This document shows positions 16,145-27,414 of a DNA stretch of 64,000 bases, piece by piece. The first letter of the stretch is position 1. Every line of letters starts with the position of its first letter. This DNA comes from Actinoallomurus iriomotensis (GTDB taxonomy: Bacteria; Actinomycetota; Actinomycetes; Streptosporangiales; Streptosporangiaceae), in contig NZ_BSTJ01000003.1 of the NCBI RefSeq assembly GCF_030269445.1, positions 806,001 through 870,000 of the forward strand, written 5' to 3'. A model generated the notes under the pieces. The model was given only the letters and a program-made list of their open reading frames with translations. It was not told the DNA's origin and searched no databases. The position numbers and the translations under genes were made by a program.

Positions 16145-17029
16145 TCAGTCCAGGTGGTCGGCGATGATCCGGGCGTAGTTCGCCTCTCCCCGCTGGTTCG
16201 GGTGGAGCGGGGCGGCCGGGTTGACCGGCACGTAACCCTCCACCCACTTCGTCGTGGCCGACTGGCAGGCGTCATGGCCGGCGCTCGGGGTCTCCACGTC
16301 GACGTACTCGGCGTTGTGGGCCCTGGCCTGGGCCGCGATGACGCCGTTCAGCCGGTGGACGTTGCCCTGCAGGTAGTCGGCGTCCACCGGCAGCACGGGC
16401 TGGAGCGGCCAGCAGCCACCCGGCTTGACGTACAGGCCGTAGCCGGTCACCAGCACCCGCGCCTTCGGGGAACGCTGGTGGATCCCGTCCAGCACGGCGG
16501 CGATCCGTGGCCCGGCCGCGTCGACGCGCTGGGCGACCTGGTCCACGCCGCCCTCGGTGTACCGCTCCTTGCAGGGGGTCGCGGTCGGATCGAGGTTGAC
16601 GCAGTCCTCGGCGATGCCGACGAGGCCGGCGTCGTTGCCGCCGATCGTCAGGGTCACCAGGGTGGTGTCCGCGCTCAACGCGTCGAACTGCGGCGGCGCG
16701 GTGCCGGTGGACACACCGGCGACGCTGAGGGACTGCGACTCGGTCATGTGCTTCGTCTCGGCCCCGCTGCAGGTGACGTCGTGCAGTTCGGCGCCCAGTT
16801 GAGCCGCCAGTTCGTGCGCGTAGTTGTGCGTGGAACGCCCGCAGCCCACATTTCCCGTGATGTTCGGAATGAGCGGCCCGGAGGCCATCGAATCGCCCAG
16901 CGCGACGTACTTCGGCGTGGCCGCGGAGGCGGGTGACGCGGCGAGGGCAATGGTCGCGGTCACCGCGGCGGCGGCGCCGAGAGCACCGGTGAGAATGCGA
17001 CGAACGCCGTGGGCGGGGGGCGAGGACAT
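16145..17029 (-). CDS. Secreted SGNH/GDSL esterase/lipase
   Basis: 294 residues. Sec signal peptide of about 36 residues (ALGAAAAVTATIALAASPAS, cleavage after SPASA). SGNH blocks: YVALGDSMASG (nucleophile Ser), GCGRSTHNYAHELAA (block II Gly region), LTIGGNDAG (Asn/Gly oxyanion) and PLHPNQRGEANYA (catalytic His). Cysteines fit the disulfide-rich Streptomyces scabies-type esterases. Acts outside the cell on acyl esters. Divergent from a PucR regulator, its most likely controller. Confidence 0.92.
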   Translation of the reverse strand: MSSPPAHGVRRILTGALGAAAAVTATIALAASPASAATPKYVALGDSMASGPLIPNITGNVGCGRSTHNYAHELAAQLGAELHDVTCSGAETKHMTESQSLSVAGVSTGTAPPQFDALSADTTLVTLTIGGNDAGLVGIAEDCVNLDPTATPCKERYTEGGVDQVAQRVDAAGPRIAAVLDGIHQRSPKARVLVTGYGLYVKPGGCWPLQPVLPVDADYLQGNVHRLNGVIAAQARAHNAEYVDVETPSAGHDACQSATTKWVEGYVPVNPAAPLHPNQRGEANYARIIADHLD

Positions 17030-17127
17030 GGCGGCTCCCGGCAGTCATGGAATGCTTTGCGCTCATCATGCAGACTCACAACGGATCCTTTAACTGGTGA
17101 GTAAGGCAGACTTCCGCGGGAGCTTTT

Positions 17128-18354
17128 GTGACGGATCACAATGAGGGAACTCCGCCGCTGCGCATCGCGGGCCGGCCCGTTGCCGGCTACCTGCGGGCCC
17201 GTGTTCCGTCCCTGACCCGGCGGGTGGTCGACCGGCTCCGCGCCGACCTTCCGGTCTACGCCGAACTGCCGGCCGAGGAGGTCACCGGCGATATCGCGGA
17301 TATCGTCCAGCACAATCTGCGGCTGTTCGCCGATGTCCTCGAACGCCGCGCCGAGGCCGACGACCACCGGTTCGCCGTACAGCGCGATTCGGCGGCGCAG
17401 CGGGCCGAGGAGGGTGTGCCTCTGGACGCGATCCTCAGCGCCTACCTTCTCGGCGCTGAAATGGGCTGGAATGAGATTTCGGCCGGGGCGGAACCGTCCG
17501 ATCTGGCCGATCTGCAGGAGACGCTGACGCATTTGCTGGCATTCCAGCGGAGACTGGTGTCCGAGGTCAGCGCGGCATATCTGGAAACGAGCCAGGTGCT
17601 GGACGTCCAGCAGCATCGCGACCGGCATTCGCTGATGGCGGCGCTGCTGGCGGGCGACCCGCCGCCCTCGTATCCGGCCGGCGCGCGGCCGTCGCCGCTC
17701 TACGTGGTGATGACGCTCGCGCTGGGCCGCCACCCGGACGAGAGCCGCCCGGGGTCCCGCACCAGGGTCGCCGCCCGACGGAAGATCCGCCGGGTGCAGT
17801 CGACGTTCGACCGGTTCGCCGGCGAGCCCGCCCTGACCGCGCTGGACGGCTCAGGGGGCACCGCCCTGCTGCCCGTCGGCGTCCCGCCGGCCTGGGAGGA
17901 CCTGTGCGCGCTGGTCGCCCGCGCCGCGCGGGCGGCCGACGTGCCCGTCACCGCCGCGGCGTCCGTCGTCGAGCCGGGCGCCGTGCCGGCCGCGGTCGCG
18001 CAGAACACCGAGATCGTGGAGCTGGTGACGCGGACCGGCCGGACGCCCGGCCTGTACCGGCTCGCCGACGTGTTGCTCGACTACCAGCTCAGCCGGCCGG
18101 GCGAGGCGCTGACCGCCCTCGCCTGCCTCCTACGGCCGCTGGAACCCAAGCCGGAGCTCCTTCAGACGCTGGAGACCTATCTCCAGCAGGACCTCGACCG
18201 GCGCCGTACCGCGACCGCACTGCACGTCCACCCCAACACGGTCGACTACCGCATCCGCCGCATCACCCAGCTCATCGGCCTGTCCCCGGCCCGCGCCGCG
18301 GACCTGCCCCGCATCAACGCCGCCCTCATCGCACGCCGCTCGATCGACCCCTGA
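17128..18354 (+). CDS. PucR/CdaR-type transcriptional regulator
   Basis: 408 residues, GTG start after GGGAG. The C-terminal helix-turn-helix is the PucR_2 type: LLQTLETYLQQDLDRRRTAT followed by ALHVHPNTVDYRIRRITQLI. The middle carries the GGDEF-like CdaR domain, and the N-terminus is a helical sensor (RVPSLTRRVVDRLRADLPVY). It is divergent from the secreted esterase with a 98-bp spacer. Ligand unknown. Confidence 0.9.
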   Translation: MTDHNEGTPPLRIAGRPVAGYLRARVPSLTRRVVDRLRADLPVYAELPAEEVTGDIADIVQHNLRLFADVLERRAEADDHRFAVQRDSAAQRAEEGVPLDAILSAYLLGAEMGWNEISAGAEPSDLADLQETLTHLLAFQRRLVSEVSAAYLETSQVLDVQQHRDRHSLMAALLAGDPPPSYPAGARPSPLYVVMTLALGRHPDESRPGSRTRVAARRKIRRVQSTFDRFAGEPALTALDGSGGTALLPVGVPPAWEDLCALVARAARAADVPVTAAASVVEPGAVPAAVAQNTEIVELVTRTGRTPGLYRLADVLLDYQLSRPGEALTALACLLRPLEPKPELLQTLETYLQQDLDRRRTATALHVHPNTVDYRIRRITQLIGLSPARAADLPRINAALIARRSIDP

Positions 18355-18425
18355 CGGCAGGCCGCCGATTCTGCGACAATTTCAGCGACCCGCACATACG
18401 CCAATGTTCTTTTGAGGTAGGACAC

Positions 18426-20460
<2,035 letters not shown>

Positions 20461-20468
<8 letters not shown>

Positions 20469-20800
20469 AGGGCCGGTCGTGGCCGCCGGCGATGTTCTGT
20501 ACGTGCCGGAGTGTCCCGGCCGCCACGACCAGCCAGACGGCGAGGGCCGGCCAGGACACGGCGCGCCCGAGGTCCCACACCACCTCCAGATGGAAGACGC
20601 GGGACATCCGCAGGCTGACCAGGCCCGCCATGCCGAGGGGGAAGACGGTCGACCAGCGCCGCATGTCGAACCGCGGCCGTGGCCAGATCAACTCCGAGGC
20701 CGCGAGCGGCACACAGGCCGCGACGGCCTCCCAGGCCAGACATATCGTCACCAGGCGTACGACGGTCCGCGCCCCGTCCGGTGCGCCGAGCGGGCCCGAG
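20461..20800 (-). pseudogene. C-terminal fragment of a TDT-family (tellurite-resistance/dicarboxylate) transporter
   Basis: The minus strand encodes about 110 residues with TDT character: two hydrophobic helices flanking the family's RRWSTVFPLGM motif, then SWPALAVWLVVAAG. A whole TDT protein has about ten helices and 350 residues, so only the end remains. The frame's upstream end runs into the remnant of an oppositely oriented CBS gene. It overlaps the kinase stop by 8 bp. Confidence 0.7.
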
Positions 20801-20812
20801 GCGTCCAGCAGC

Positions 20813-21260
20813 GTGTACTCCACCGACCCGCTGGAGGCGTTCTCCGCCGCCGACGTCATGACCACCGAACCGACGGGGCTGGGTCCCGGCCAGAGCGTCC
20901 AGGAGGCGCTGCGTCACATCGCCGCGGCGGACGGCGGCGGCCAGCACCTGTACCCGGTGACCGGAACGGACGGACGGCTGCTCGGCGTTCTCCCCCACGC
21001 CCGCCAGACCGGCGACGCGCGGCGTGCCGCCGTCGACACGCTGCTGGAGTCGGACGCGCTGTCCGTGCGCGACGACGACACCCTGCGGCACGTCGCGTAC
21101 GTCCTCGCCGAACACGACGTCACCCAGGTGCCCGTCACCGCGGCCGACGGCACCGTCAGCGGCCTGATCGCGCTCCCGACCTCCTGCACGCACGTCTGCA
21201 CGACCTGACCGAGGAGCACCACCGGCAACGCCTGCTGCCGGTACGGCCCAGCCCCCGCCG
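20813..21260 (+). pseudogene. CBS-domain tail of a ClC-type chloride channel, 5' truncated and frameshifted
   Basis: The frame reads VYSTDPLEAFSAADVMTTEP, then HLYPVTGTDGRLLGVLP and LAEHDVTQVPVTAADGTVSG. That is a pair of CBS domains like the cytosolic tail of actinobacterial ClC proteins. Near 21175 the frame shifts: the expected ending DLLHARLHDLTEEHHRQRLL appears in a neighbouring frame. The membrane part is entirely missing. Non-functional. Confidence 0.65.
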
Positions 21261-21336
21261 CCCGGCGGACCGTCACGAGGGACGGCGGGACACCCGCGCA
21301 CCGGGCCGCGGCACCGGCGAACGGAACCGGCCCCGG

Positions 21337-22863
21337 TCACGACAGCGCGGCGCGCCGTGAGGTGATGCCCAGGTGCCAGCGCAGCCGGCGGGTCTCCTCG
21401 GTCCCGAGCAAAGGCTCGGCGGCGTCGATCAGCGAGCCGAGCCGCCGCAGCACCTCCCGCGCCGGCGGGCGGTAGGCGGTCGCGGCGTCGCCGCGCGACC
21501 AGGCGACCAGATCGGCGCGCGCCCGGTCGCCGAGGTCGGCGTCGCGGGCGGCGAGGAGTTCGAGGTCGACCTGGACGCGGGTCCAGGTGTCGGATACGCG
21601 CAGCAGTTCATAGGCCCCAAGCCGTACGTGGCGGGGCGAGCCGGTGGCCAGCAGTTCCCGTAGGCGGGCGGGCGGCGCGGTGCCGGGCTCCTCCCGCAAC
21701 GCCGCCCGGACGGCGCGGACGACCACCGGCGCCGGGTCTGCGAGCATTTCCGCGATGCGGGCCGGTGATCCGCCCAGGCGGCGGACGGCCCGTACCGCGG
21801 CGGCCCGGACCCGGGGACTCGGGTGCTCCAGAAAGGGCGACAGCACGTCGAGGTCGGGCAGCGTGCCGCACTCCCCCAGCCCGCCGACCAGTGCGCGGAC
21901 CCGGCCCGCCGCCGGGTCCGCCGTCAGGGCCCGGCGGTAGAGGGCCGCGGGGGTACCGCCCGCGCGCCGGACCGCCCACTGCGCGGTGGCCCGCATGAGC
22001 GCCGACCGGTCCGCGAGGTGAGCCGCACCGGCCTCGGGACGGCCGAGCCTCACCAGGCCGGTGAGCGCCTCCACCCTGACCTTCGCGGTCCCCTCCTCCA
22101 GCAACCGCGTCAGCACGTCGGGGCGTTCGTCCCGTACGGCGTCGGCCGCGAGCCGCTCGGCGCACCGGAGCCGGGAGACGGGGTCCGGCTCGCACAGGGC
22201 GGCGTCCATCACCTCGTGCCGCCGGGCGCGACCCGGTTCGAGCCACAGGCCGTACGCCATGCGCCGGAGCCCGACGTCCCGGTGCGCACGGGCCCGCGCC
22301 AGCGTCTCCGCCGGAGCCGAACGCAGCGCCGCCGTCACGAGTTCCAGCGCGTGCCCGCCCCGCGCCCACGCGCCGATCGCCACCGCGACGCCGGCGGCCC
22401 GCAGCAACCCGGCCTCGTCCACCGCCCCCGACGTGGCGGCCGTGAACCCTCGTGCCAGGTCACGGACCTCCGGCACCCAGTCGGCGGTCCGCAGCAGCAG
22501 TACGGGGAACAGCAGCCCGTCCGCGACGAGTGGCCAGCGCGCCACCGCGGCCTCCCGCCGGTGCCCGTCCGGAGAGCAGGCCGCCACCAGCCACCGCAGC
22601 CGCTCGCGCGGCCCCGTCTCGACGACGGTCAGGTCATCGCCGTACGCGAGCCGGTCGGCCCGAAACGCCCGATCGAGTCCGATCCAGGTCTCCGCGCCGG
22701 CGTCCGCCAGCGTCGCGACCACCTCATCGACGGAGTCCGTCCCTGCGGCGGCCGCGGCGACACGGTCGGCGAGCGGCCCGCAGCCGGAGGCTTGGAGTTC
22801 ACGGGGCACTTCGTTCTCCCTGACGGTTTCCGTGTCGGTCCGGCTCGCGCCGACCTTACTCAT
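21337..22863 (-). CDS. HEAT-repeat protein coupled to the receptor gene
   Basis: 508 residues, all-helical, no signal peptide or membrane helix. The C-terminal 250 residues hold several HEAT-like units (EHPSPRVRAAAVRAVRRLGG, DPAPVVVRAVRAALRE, GTAKVRVEALTGLVRLG). ATG at 22863 overlaps the stop of the upstream receptor gene (ATGA), with no ribosome-binding site of its own, so it depends on coupled translation. A scaffold or signalling partner of the receptor is a reasonable inference; no enzymatic motif is visible. Confidence 0.8.
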   Translation of the reverse strand: MSKVGASRTDTETVRENEVPRELQASGCGPLADRVAAAAAGTDSVDEVVATLADAGAETWIGLDRAFRADRLAYGDDLTVVETGPRERLRWLVAACSPDGHRREAAVARWPLVADGLLFPVLLLRTADWVPEVRDLARGFTAATSGAVDEAGLLRAAGVAVAIGAWARGGHALELVTAALRSAPAETLARARAHRDVGLRRMAYGLWLEPGRARRHEVMDAALCEPDPVSRLRCAERLAADAVRDERPDVLTRLLEEGTAKVRVEALTGLVRLGRPEAGAAHLADRSALMRATAQWAVRRAGGTPAALYRRALTADPAAGRVRALVGGLGECGTLPDLDVLSPFLEHPSPRVRAAAVRAVRRLGGSPARIAEMLADPAPVVVRAVRAALREEPGTAPPARLRELLATGSPRHVRLGAYELLRVSDTWTRVQVDLELLAARDADLGDRARADLVAWSRGDAATAYRPPAREVLRRLGSLIDAAEPLLGTEETRRLRWHLGITSRRAALS

Positions 22864-25487
22864 CCGGACTTGTCCGGGCAGTCCCCGCTGATGTGGGGCT
22901 GTTTGCTCAGCTCGCCCTCCGTTTCGACCAGACACGGCTGGTCGGCCGTGGTGCGCAGGATCAAGATCGCCTTGTCGGCCGGCACCCGGGGGTCCTGGCC
23001 GCCGAAGTCGATGTCGCCGCTGGCCGCGGTCACCTTGTTCCGGTTCCGAATATTGTTCAGGCCGCTCACGATGGCGTTCGACGGCGGAGGGAACCGCGAG
23101 CCCGTCTGCAGGGCATTCCACACGGCGATCTTGAGTACGGTCAGCGCGTCATAGTTCAGCAGGGCACGTCCGTCCTTGTTCTCGTCACAGGCGCCGCCGA
23201 ACATCTGGTCGTAGAGCGCGTAGAAGCTGTAGTTCTGTTTCGCCTCCGCGCAGTTCTTCCCCCACAGAGCGCTGCTGGCGAGGGCCAGGTAGTCCAGCTT
23301 CAGGTGGGGATAGGCCTTGTTCTGTCCGGCGAGGACGAAGCGCGACACATCGTCGTCGGCGAGGATCTGCGGATAACGGTCCTGGCACGACAGCTTGATC
23401 CCGTTGAGGAACGCGTTGAACCGCTCCGCGCGGCCCGCGTAGACGACCAGTTCGTGAGCGCTCCTGTTCGCGGCGCAGGCGGAGGCGCCCAGCAGGTTGA
23501 TGACCGTCCCCGGGCCGCCCGGATCGGTCTGGTACGGCTCGACCGCCCGGACCGCGATCCGGTGGTCGCCGAACGCCGTCCTCAGGTACTTCGCGAGATC
23601 AGTGCTGTAGATGTCGTGAGTGTCGCCCGAGTAGAAGATGCGCACCGATCGATAGCCCTGCCGCTGCGCGTAGTCGGCCGCGACCTGCGCCTCACGGCGG
23701 TTGTTCGGGCTCACCTGGAAATAGGATGACGACGCCGAGACCAGCACGTCGGACGTTGTCGCCGATCCGACCGTGACCACGCCGGCGTTGCCCAGCAGGC
23801 GGATGGCCACGGCGGTCTGCTCCGTGCTCAGTCCGAGGCTGACCACGCCCATGATCCGTTCGTCCTTCCTCGCGCGGTGGCGGATCTCCTCGGCCGCCAC
23901 ATCCGCGTACCTCATCCCGTCTCCGGCATTGGCGAGCAGCAGCCGGATGGGATATTGGTCGCTCAGCGTCTCCTTCTGGGCGATCGCCAGGCCGCGCAGC
24001 TCCTCCCGGGCCACGCGCACGCTCTGGGCGCTCGCCGGGGTGAGCATGCTGAAGTGGATGATCGTGACGTGGTCGGGGTTGCCCTCCGCCACCTTGTTGT
24101 TCTCGTTGATCTTCTTGACGACGTCGGCCAGTTCCGCGGGGACGTGAGCGCCGGCCGGGAGAACTCCCACGCACTGGTCCGCGCCGTAGCCCGGCTCCCG
24201 TGTCATGTCGGCGTGGAGAGCGGGGAGCGAGAGTACCGACCGGCACTGATGGTGATCGACCAGAGGCACCGCGATCACGCTCGCTACCAGGCAGAGAGCC
24301 GCGAAGGCGGCGCCGAGATACGTCGCCCAGGGACGCCTGGCGCGGGGTAGGGGGATCTCCGCGATCTCCTGTTGGATCTCGTCCTGCGCGTGCCGCTTGC
24401 GGCGCGCCTGTTCCTCGTTCTCCTCCGTGCCCGGTGCGGACAGCCGGAACAGGACGAACCATCGGGCGGGGGCGCCGCGAGCCTCCAGGCCGCTTCGCCA
24501 CCCGTCCAGGGCGACGCCGGCTATGGCCGGCCGGTCCTCGCCCAGCCCGTTCAGGGCACTCTCACCGCCCGGCGGGTCACCGGCCGCCAGCACGAGGAGC
24601 GGGTATCGGCGTTGCCTCTGCCCACGCGGACGCTGCCCGCGCAACAAACCGAGGAGCTCGACCAGCCGCAGCCGGGTGCCGTCCGCCCGAGGGCAGGAGA
24701 TCAGCAGGACGGGATAGCAGGTCCGTCGCCGGCCCGAGCCCCACAGACTCGTTCTGCGATAGGCCTGATGAAGGTCTTCCAGAAAAGCGGAGACCAGCAA
24801 CGAGTCGACCTTTTCCGGATCTCTGGGCCCGAGGGTGAAGGAACGGGCCAGCTCATAGAAAGTGTTTCCGGCTTGGGCGTAAGGCGAGTGTTCGGGGAAC
24901 CACCGGAGCGGACGCCAGGTCCGGCTCATCACCGGCAGAAGCAGCTTCGGCAGCAAGGTGTACGTCAGCTTGATCCACCAGGGGAAGCCCGCGGCTTCGA
25001 GATCGAAGTTCTGAATGTGCGGCAGCCGGCCGCGAAGGAGCGTCTTGAGTTCGCCCGCGATGATCCTTCTTGCGTCGTCGGGCTGGGTCTGAGCGGGTAG
25101 GCGCAGACGTAACAGCCAGGTCGCCAGTCCGTAGTGCGGGAACCTCAACGGGTGCCGGCGCGGCTGCTTGTCCGCCAGCCGCGCGACGATCTCACGCAGC
25201 ACCGTGTCGATGTCCTCATCGGGGTCGTCCCGATCCAACGCCTTGTGGATCAACGCGTGCGGGGGCGGTCCGCCCGGGGACTCTCCCAAGCGCGCCCTGA
25301 GAGCCGGGAGCGGATCGTGCACATCGTCGTCAAGAACCAGATAGATGATCGGCAGCGCTTCTTCGCCGTTCGGCCACTTCGGTCTCTGCCACAGCCGGTC
25401 CAACCGTCGGAGCAACGTGGGGGCGCCTTCGAAGAGGACCTCGGATGAAGGCCGTTGCCAATAGGCGGGCCGATGACGTCGAAACAC
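22860..25487 (-). CDS. Membrane receptor with cytosolic domain and external type-1 periplasmic-binding-protein domain
   Basis: 875 residues from GTG 25487, preceded by GGGGGAGAG; an ATG 18 nt upstream lacks that spacing. About 385 cytosolic residues come first (PIIYLVLDDDVHDPLPALRA; no Walker A motif). A single transmembrane helix follows (YLGAAFAALCLVASVIAVPL, about 388-408), then an external domain of about 460 residues like Leu/Ile/Val-binding proteins: VVSLGLSTEQTAVAIRLLGN, VVTVGSATTSD, FQVSPNNRREAQVAADYAQR, VRIFYSGD, VVYAGRAERFNAFL. There are no ABC permease or ATPase genes nearby, so a sensor role is likelier than transport. Coupled to the HEAT gene. Confidence 0.8.
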   Translation of the reverse strand: MFRRHRPAYWQRPSSEVLFEGAPTLLRRLDRLWQRPKWPNGEEALPIIYLVLDDDVHDPLPALRARLGESPGGPPPHALIHKALDRDDPDEDIDTVLREIVARLADKQPRRHPLRFPHYGLATWLLRLRLPAQTQPDDARRIIAGELKTLLRGRLPHIQNFDLEAAGFPWWIKLTYTLLPKLLLPVMSRTWRPLRWFPEHSPYAQAGNTFYELARSFTLGPRDPEKVDSLLVSAFLEDLHQAYRRTSLWGSGRRRTCYPVLLISCPRADGTRLRLVELLGLLRGQRPRGQRQRRYPLLVLAAGDPPGGESALNGLGEDRPAIAGVALDGWRSGLEARGAPARWFVLFRLSAPGTEENEEQARRKRHAQDEIQQEIAEIPLPRARRPWATYLGAAFAALCLVASVIAVPLVDHHQCRSVLSLPALHADMTREPGYGADQCVGVLPAGAHVPAELADVVKKINENNKVAEGNPDHVTIIHFSMLTPASAQSVRVAREELRGLAIAQKETLSDQYPIRLLLANAGDGMRYADVAAEEIRHRARKDERIMGVVSLGLSTEQTAVAIRLLGNAGVVTVGSATTSDVLVSASSSYFQVSPNNRREAQVAADYAQRQGYRSVRIFYSGDTHDIYSTDLAKYLRTAFGDHRIAVRAVEPYQTDPGGPGTVINLLGASACAANRSAHELVVYAGRAERFNAFLNGIKLSCQDRYPQILADDDVSRFVLAGQNKAYPHLKLDYLALASSALWGKNCAEAKQNYSFYALYDQMFGGACDENKDGRALLNYDALTVLKIAVWNALQTGSRFPPPSNAIVSGLNNIRNRNKVTAASGDIDFGGQDPRVPADKAILILRTTADQPCLVETEGELSKQPHISGDCPDKSG

Positions 25488-25577
25488 GTTCTCTCCCCCG
25501 ATCATCGCGTTCGCAGCGGAAGGAAATCGTGCTCTTGTGCGCGCGGGACCGGTCCCGGCGATCCGGACACCGGCCCC

Positions 25578-25963
25578 CTAGGACGTGGGCGATGCGCCCG
25601 GCGACGACTTCGCCGGGAGTCTCCGGCAGGCGCCCGCGGTGGTGAAGGGGTTGACGAGCTTCTGGTCGTTCGAGGGAACACTCACGATGATCCACGGCGG
25701 TTCTTTGAGGCCGGTGACCGACTGCAGAAAGGTCACGACGTTGCCGTATGCCCCGTCGAGGCTTGGAGCGCCGGTCGCAGGTCGTGCCGCACCCCGGTCA
25801 CCGCGTCGGACGCCGCGGTGCGGAACCGGTCGGCCCAGGCGGCCTGCGCCTTGCTCGGCCCCGTGGCCGAGGCGCCGGACGCGCCGCCTCCGTAGCCGCC
25901 GAGGGTGAGCAGGCGACCCGCACCGGCTCCGTACGCGAGACACCGCACACCCCGACCCGGCAT
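25578..25963 (-). pseudogene. Decayed unknown gene upstream of the receptor
   Basis: Two protein-like pieces lie in different minus-strand frames. The 5' piece has LLTLGGYGGGASGASATGPS and then AAWADRFRTAASDAVTG. The 3' piece has GAYGNVVTFLQSVTGLKEPP and then PSNDQKLVNPFTTAGACRRL before a stop at 25578. Codon use in both looks coding, so a frameshift near 25750-25790 is likely. I do not recognise the family. The remainder of the 25488-26028 gap shows nothing else. Confidence 0.35.
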
Positions 25964-26028
25964 GTCCTGATCCTTCGGCGAAGCCGGTGACGAGGCAGAT
26001 GACAGTGACCGGTACGGTGCCGGCGCCG

Positions 26029-27414
26029 TCAGTTCTCCGGATCGCGCAGCGCAGCCGCCACGGCCGACAGACCCGCCTCGCTCGAGGCCTTGACCAGGAC
26101 GACGTCCGCCGGCTGGAGCAGTTCTTTGACGAGCTCGGCCGCCGCGGTCCGGTCGGGGACCGTGTGCACGGACACACCGGCGTCGCGGGCGGCCTCGGCC
26201 AGGGTCTCCGGTCCCTCGCCCTCGCCCACGACGACGAGGATCTCCACGCCGAGCTCACCGACCAGCCTGCCGAGGGCGGAGTGGTGGTACGCCGTCTCCT
26301 CCGCCTGGCCGGTCATCTCACCGAAGACGGTGATCCTCCGGCGGCCGGCCGCCATCGTCGCCGCGGTGCGGAGCGCGGCGCGCATGGAGACCGGGTTGGC
26401 GTTGTAGGCGTCGTCGATGATCGTGACACCGTCGGCCCGCTCGGTCACCTGGAAGCGGTTCGGCGAGCGCCGGACGGCCGAGCTGAGCGCCTCGGCGATC
26501 CGGTCGGTCGTGACGCCGATGACGCCGGCGACGGCCGCGGCGGCCAGCGCGTTGGCGACCAGGTGCTCGCCGGGCAGGCCGAGCCGTACCGGCGCCTTCC
26601 CGGAGGGGGTGTGCAGGGTGAACGACGCGTGACCCGCGGTGTCGACGGTCACGTCCTCCGCCCGTACGGTCGCGTCCGGGCCGGTGCCGTAGAACACCAC
26701 CTGCGCGAGGGTCTCGCGCGCCATGGCGACGACACGTTCGTCGTCGGCGTTGAGCACGGCGAAGCCGCCCTTCACCGCCGGCGGCAGGGCCCGCGGGAGC
26801 TCGCCCTTCGCCTTCGCGACGCCCTCCACCCCGCCGAGCGTCATGATGTGCGCGGGCCCGACGTTGAGCACCAGGCCGAGCTGCGGCCGGGCCACCCGCA
26901 TGAGGTGGGTGATGTCGCCCGGCTTTCCGGCGCCCATCTCCAGGACGAGGTAACGGGTCTGCCGGTCGGCGCGCAGGATGGTCAGCGGCAGCCCGATCTC
27001 GTTGTTGTACGAGCGGTCGGTGGCCACGGTCGGCCCGTTCTGCTCCAGGATCTGGGCGAGCAGGTCCTTGGTCGTCGTCTTGCCGACCGAGCCGGTGAGG
27101 CCGATCACGACGGGGTTCAGCCGGTCCCGTACGAACACGGCCAGTTCGGTCAGCGCATCGACCACGTCGTCGACCACCACGCAGGGTCCGCCGACGGGCC
27201 GGGAGCCCAGCACCGCGCTCGCGCCCGCGGCGTAGACCTGGTCGGCGAAGTCGTGTCCGTCGCTGCGCGCTCCCACGATCGCGGCGAACAGCGCGCCGTC
27301 GGTCGCCTCACGGGAGTCGATGACGACCGGTCCGGTGACCGTGACCGGGCCGGAGGCTCCGTGCACGGTGCCGCCGACGGCCCGTGCGATCTCTTCCAGG
27401 GTGAGTGTGATCAC
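26029..27414 (-). CDS. murF: UDP-N-acetylmuramoyl-tripeptide--D-alanyl-D-alanine ligase
   Basis: 461 residues. The Mur-ligase central domain has VIGLTGSVGKTTTKDLL (P-loop), followed by DRSYNNEIGLPLTIL and LEMGAGKPGDITHL; the C-terminal domain has IIDDAYNANPVSMRAAL. It adds a D-Ala-D-X dipeptide to the UDP-MurNAc-tripeptide in the cytosol. GTG start overlaps the ligase stop as GTGA. It sits outside any division/cell-wall (dcw) cluster, so it is probably a second, specialised MurF. Confidence 0.95.
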   Translation of the reverse strand: MITLTLEEIARAVGGTVHGASGPVTVTGPVVIDSREATDGALFAAIVGARSDGHDFADQVYAAGASAVLGSRPVGGPCVVVDDVVDALTELAVFVRDRLNPVVIGLTGSVGKTTTKDLLAQILEQNGPTVATDRSYNNEIGLPLTILRADRQTRYLVLEMGAGKPGDITHLMRVARPQLGLVLNVGPAHIMTLGGVEGVAKAKGELPRALPPAVKGGFAVLNADDERVVAMARETLAQVVFYGTGPDATVRAEDVTVDTAGHASFTLHTPSGKAPVRLGLPGEHLVANALAAAAVAGVIGVTTDRIAEALSSAVRRSPNRFQVTERADGVTIIDDAYNANPVSMRAALRTAATMAAGRRRITVFGEMTGQAEETAYHHSALGRLVGELGVEILVVVGEGEGPETLAEAARDAGVSVHTVPDRTAAAELVKELLQPADVVLVKASSEAGLSAVAAALRDPEN

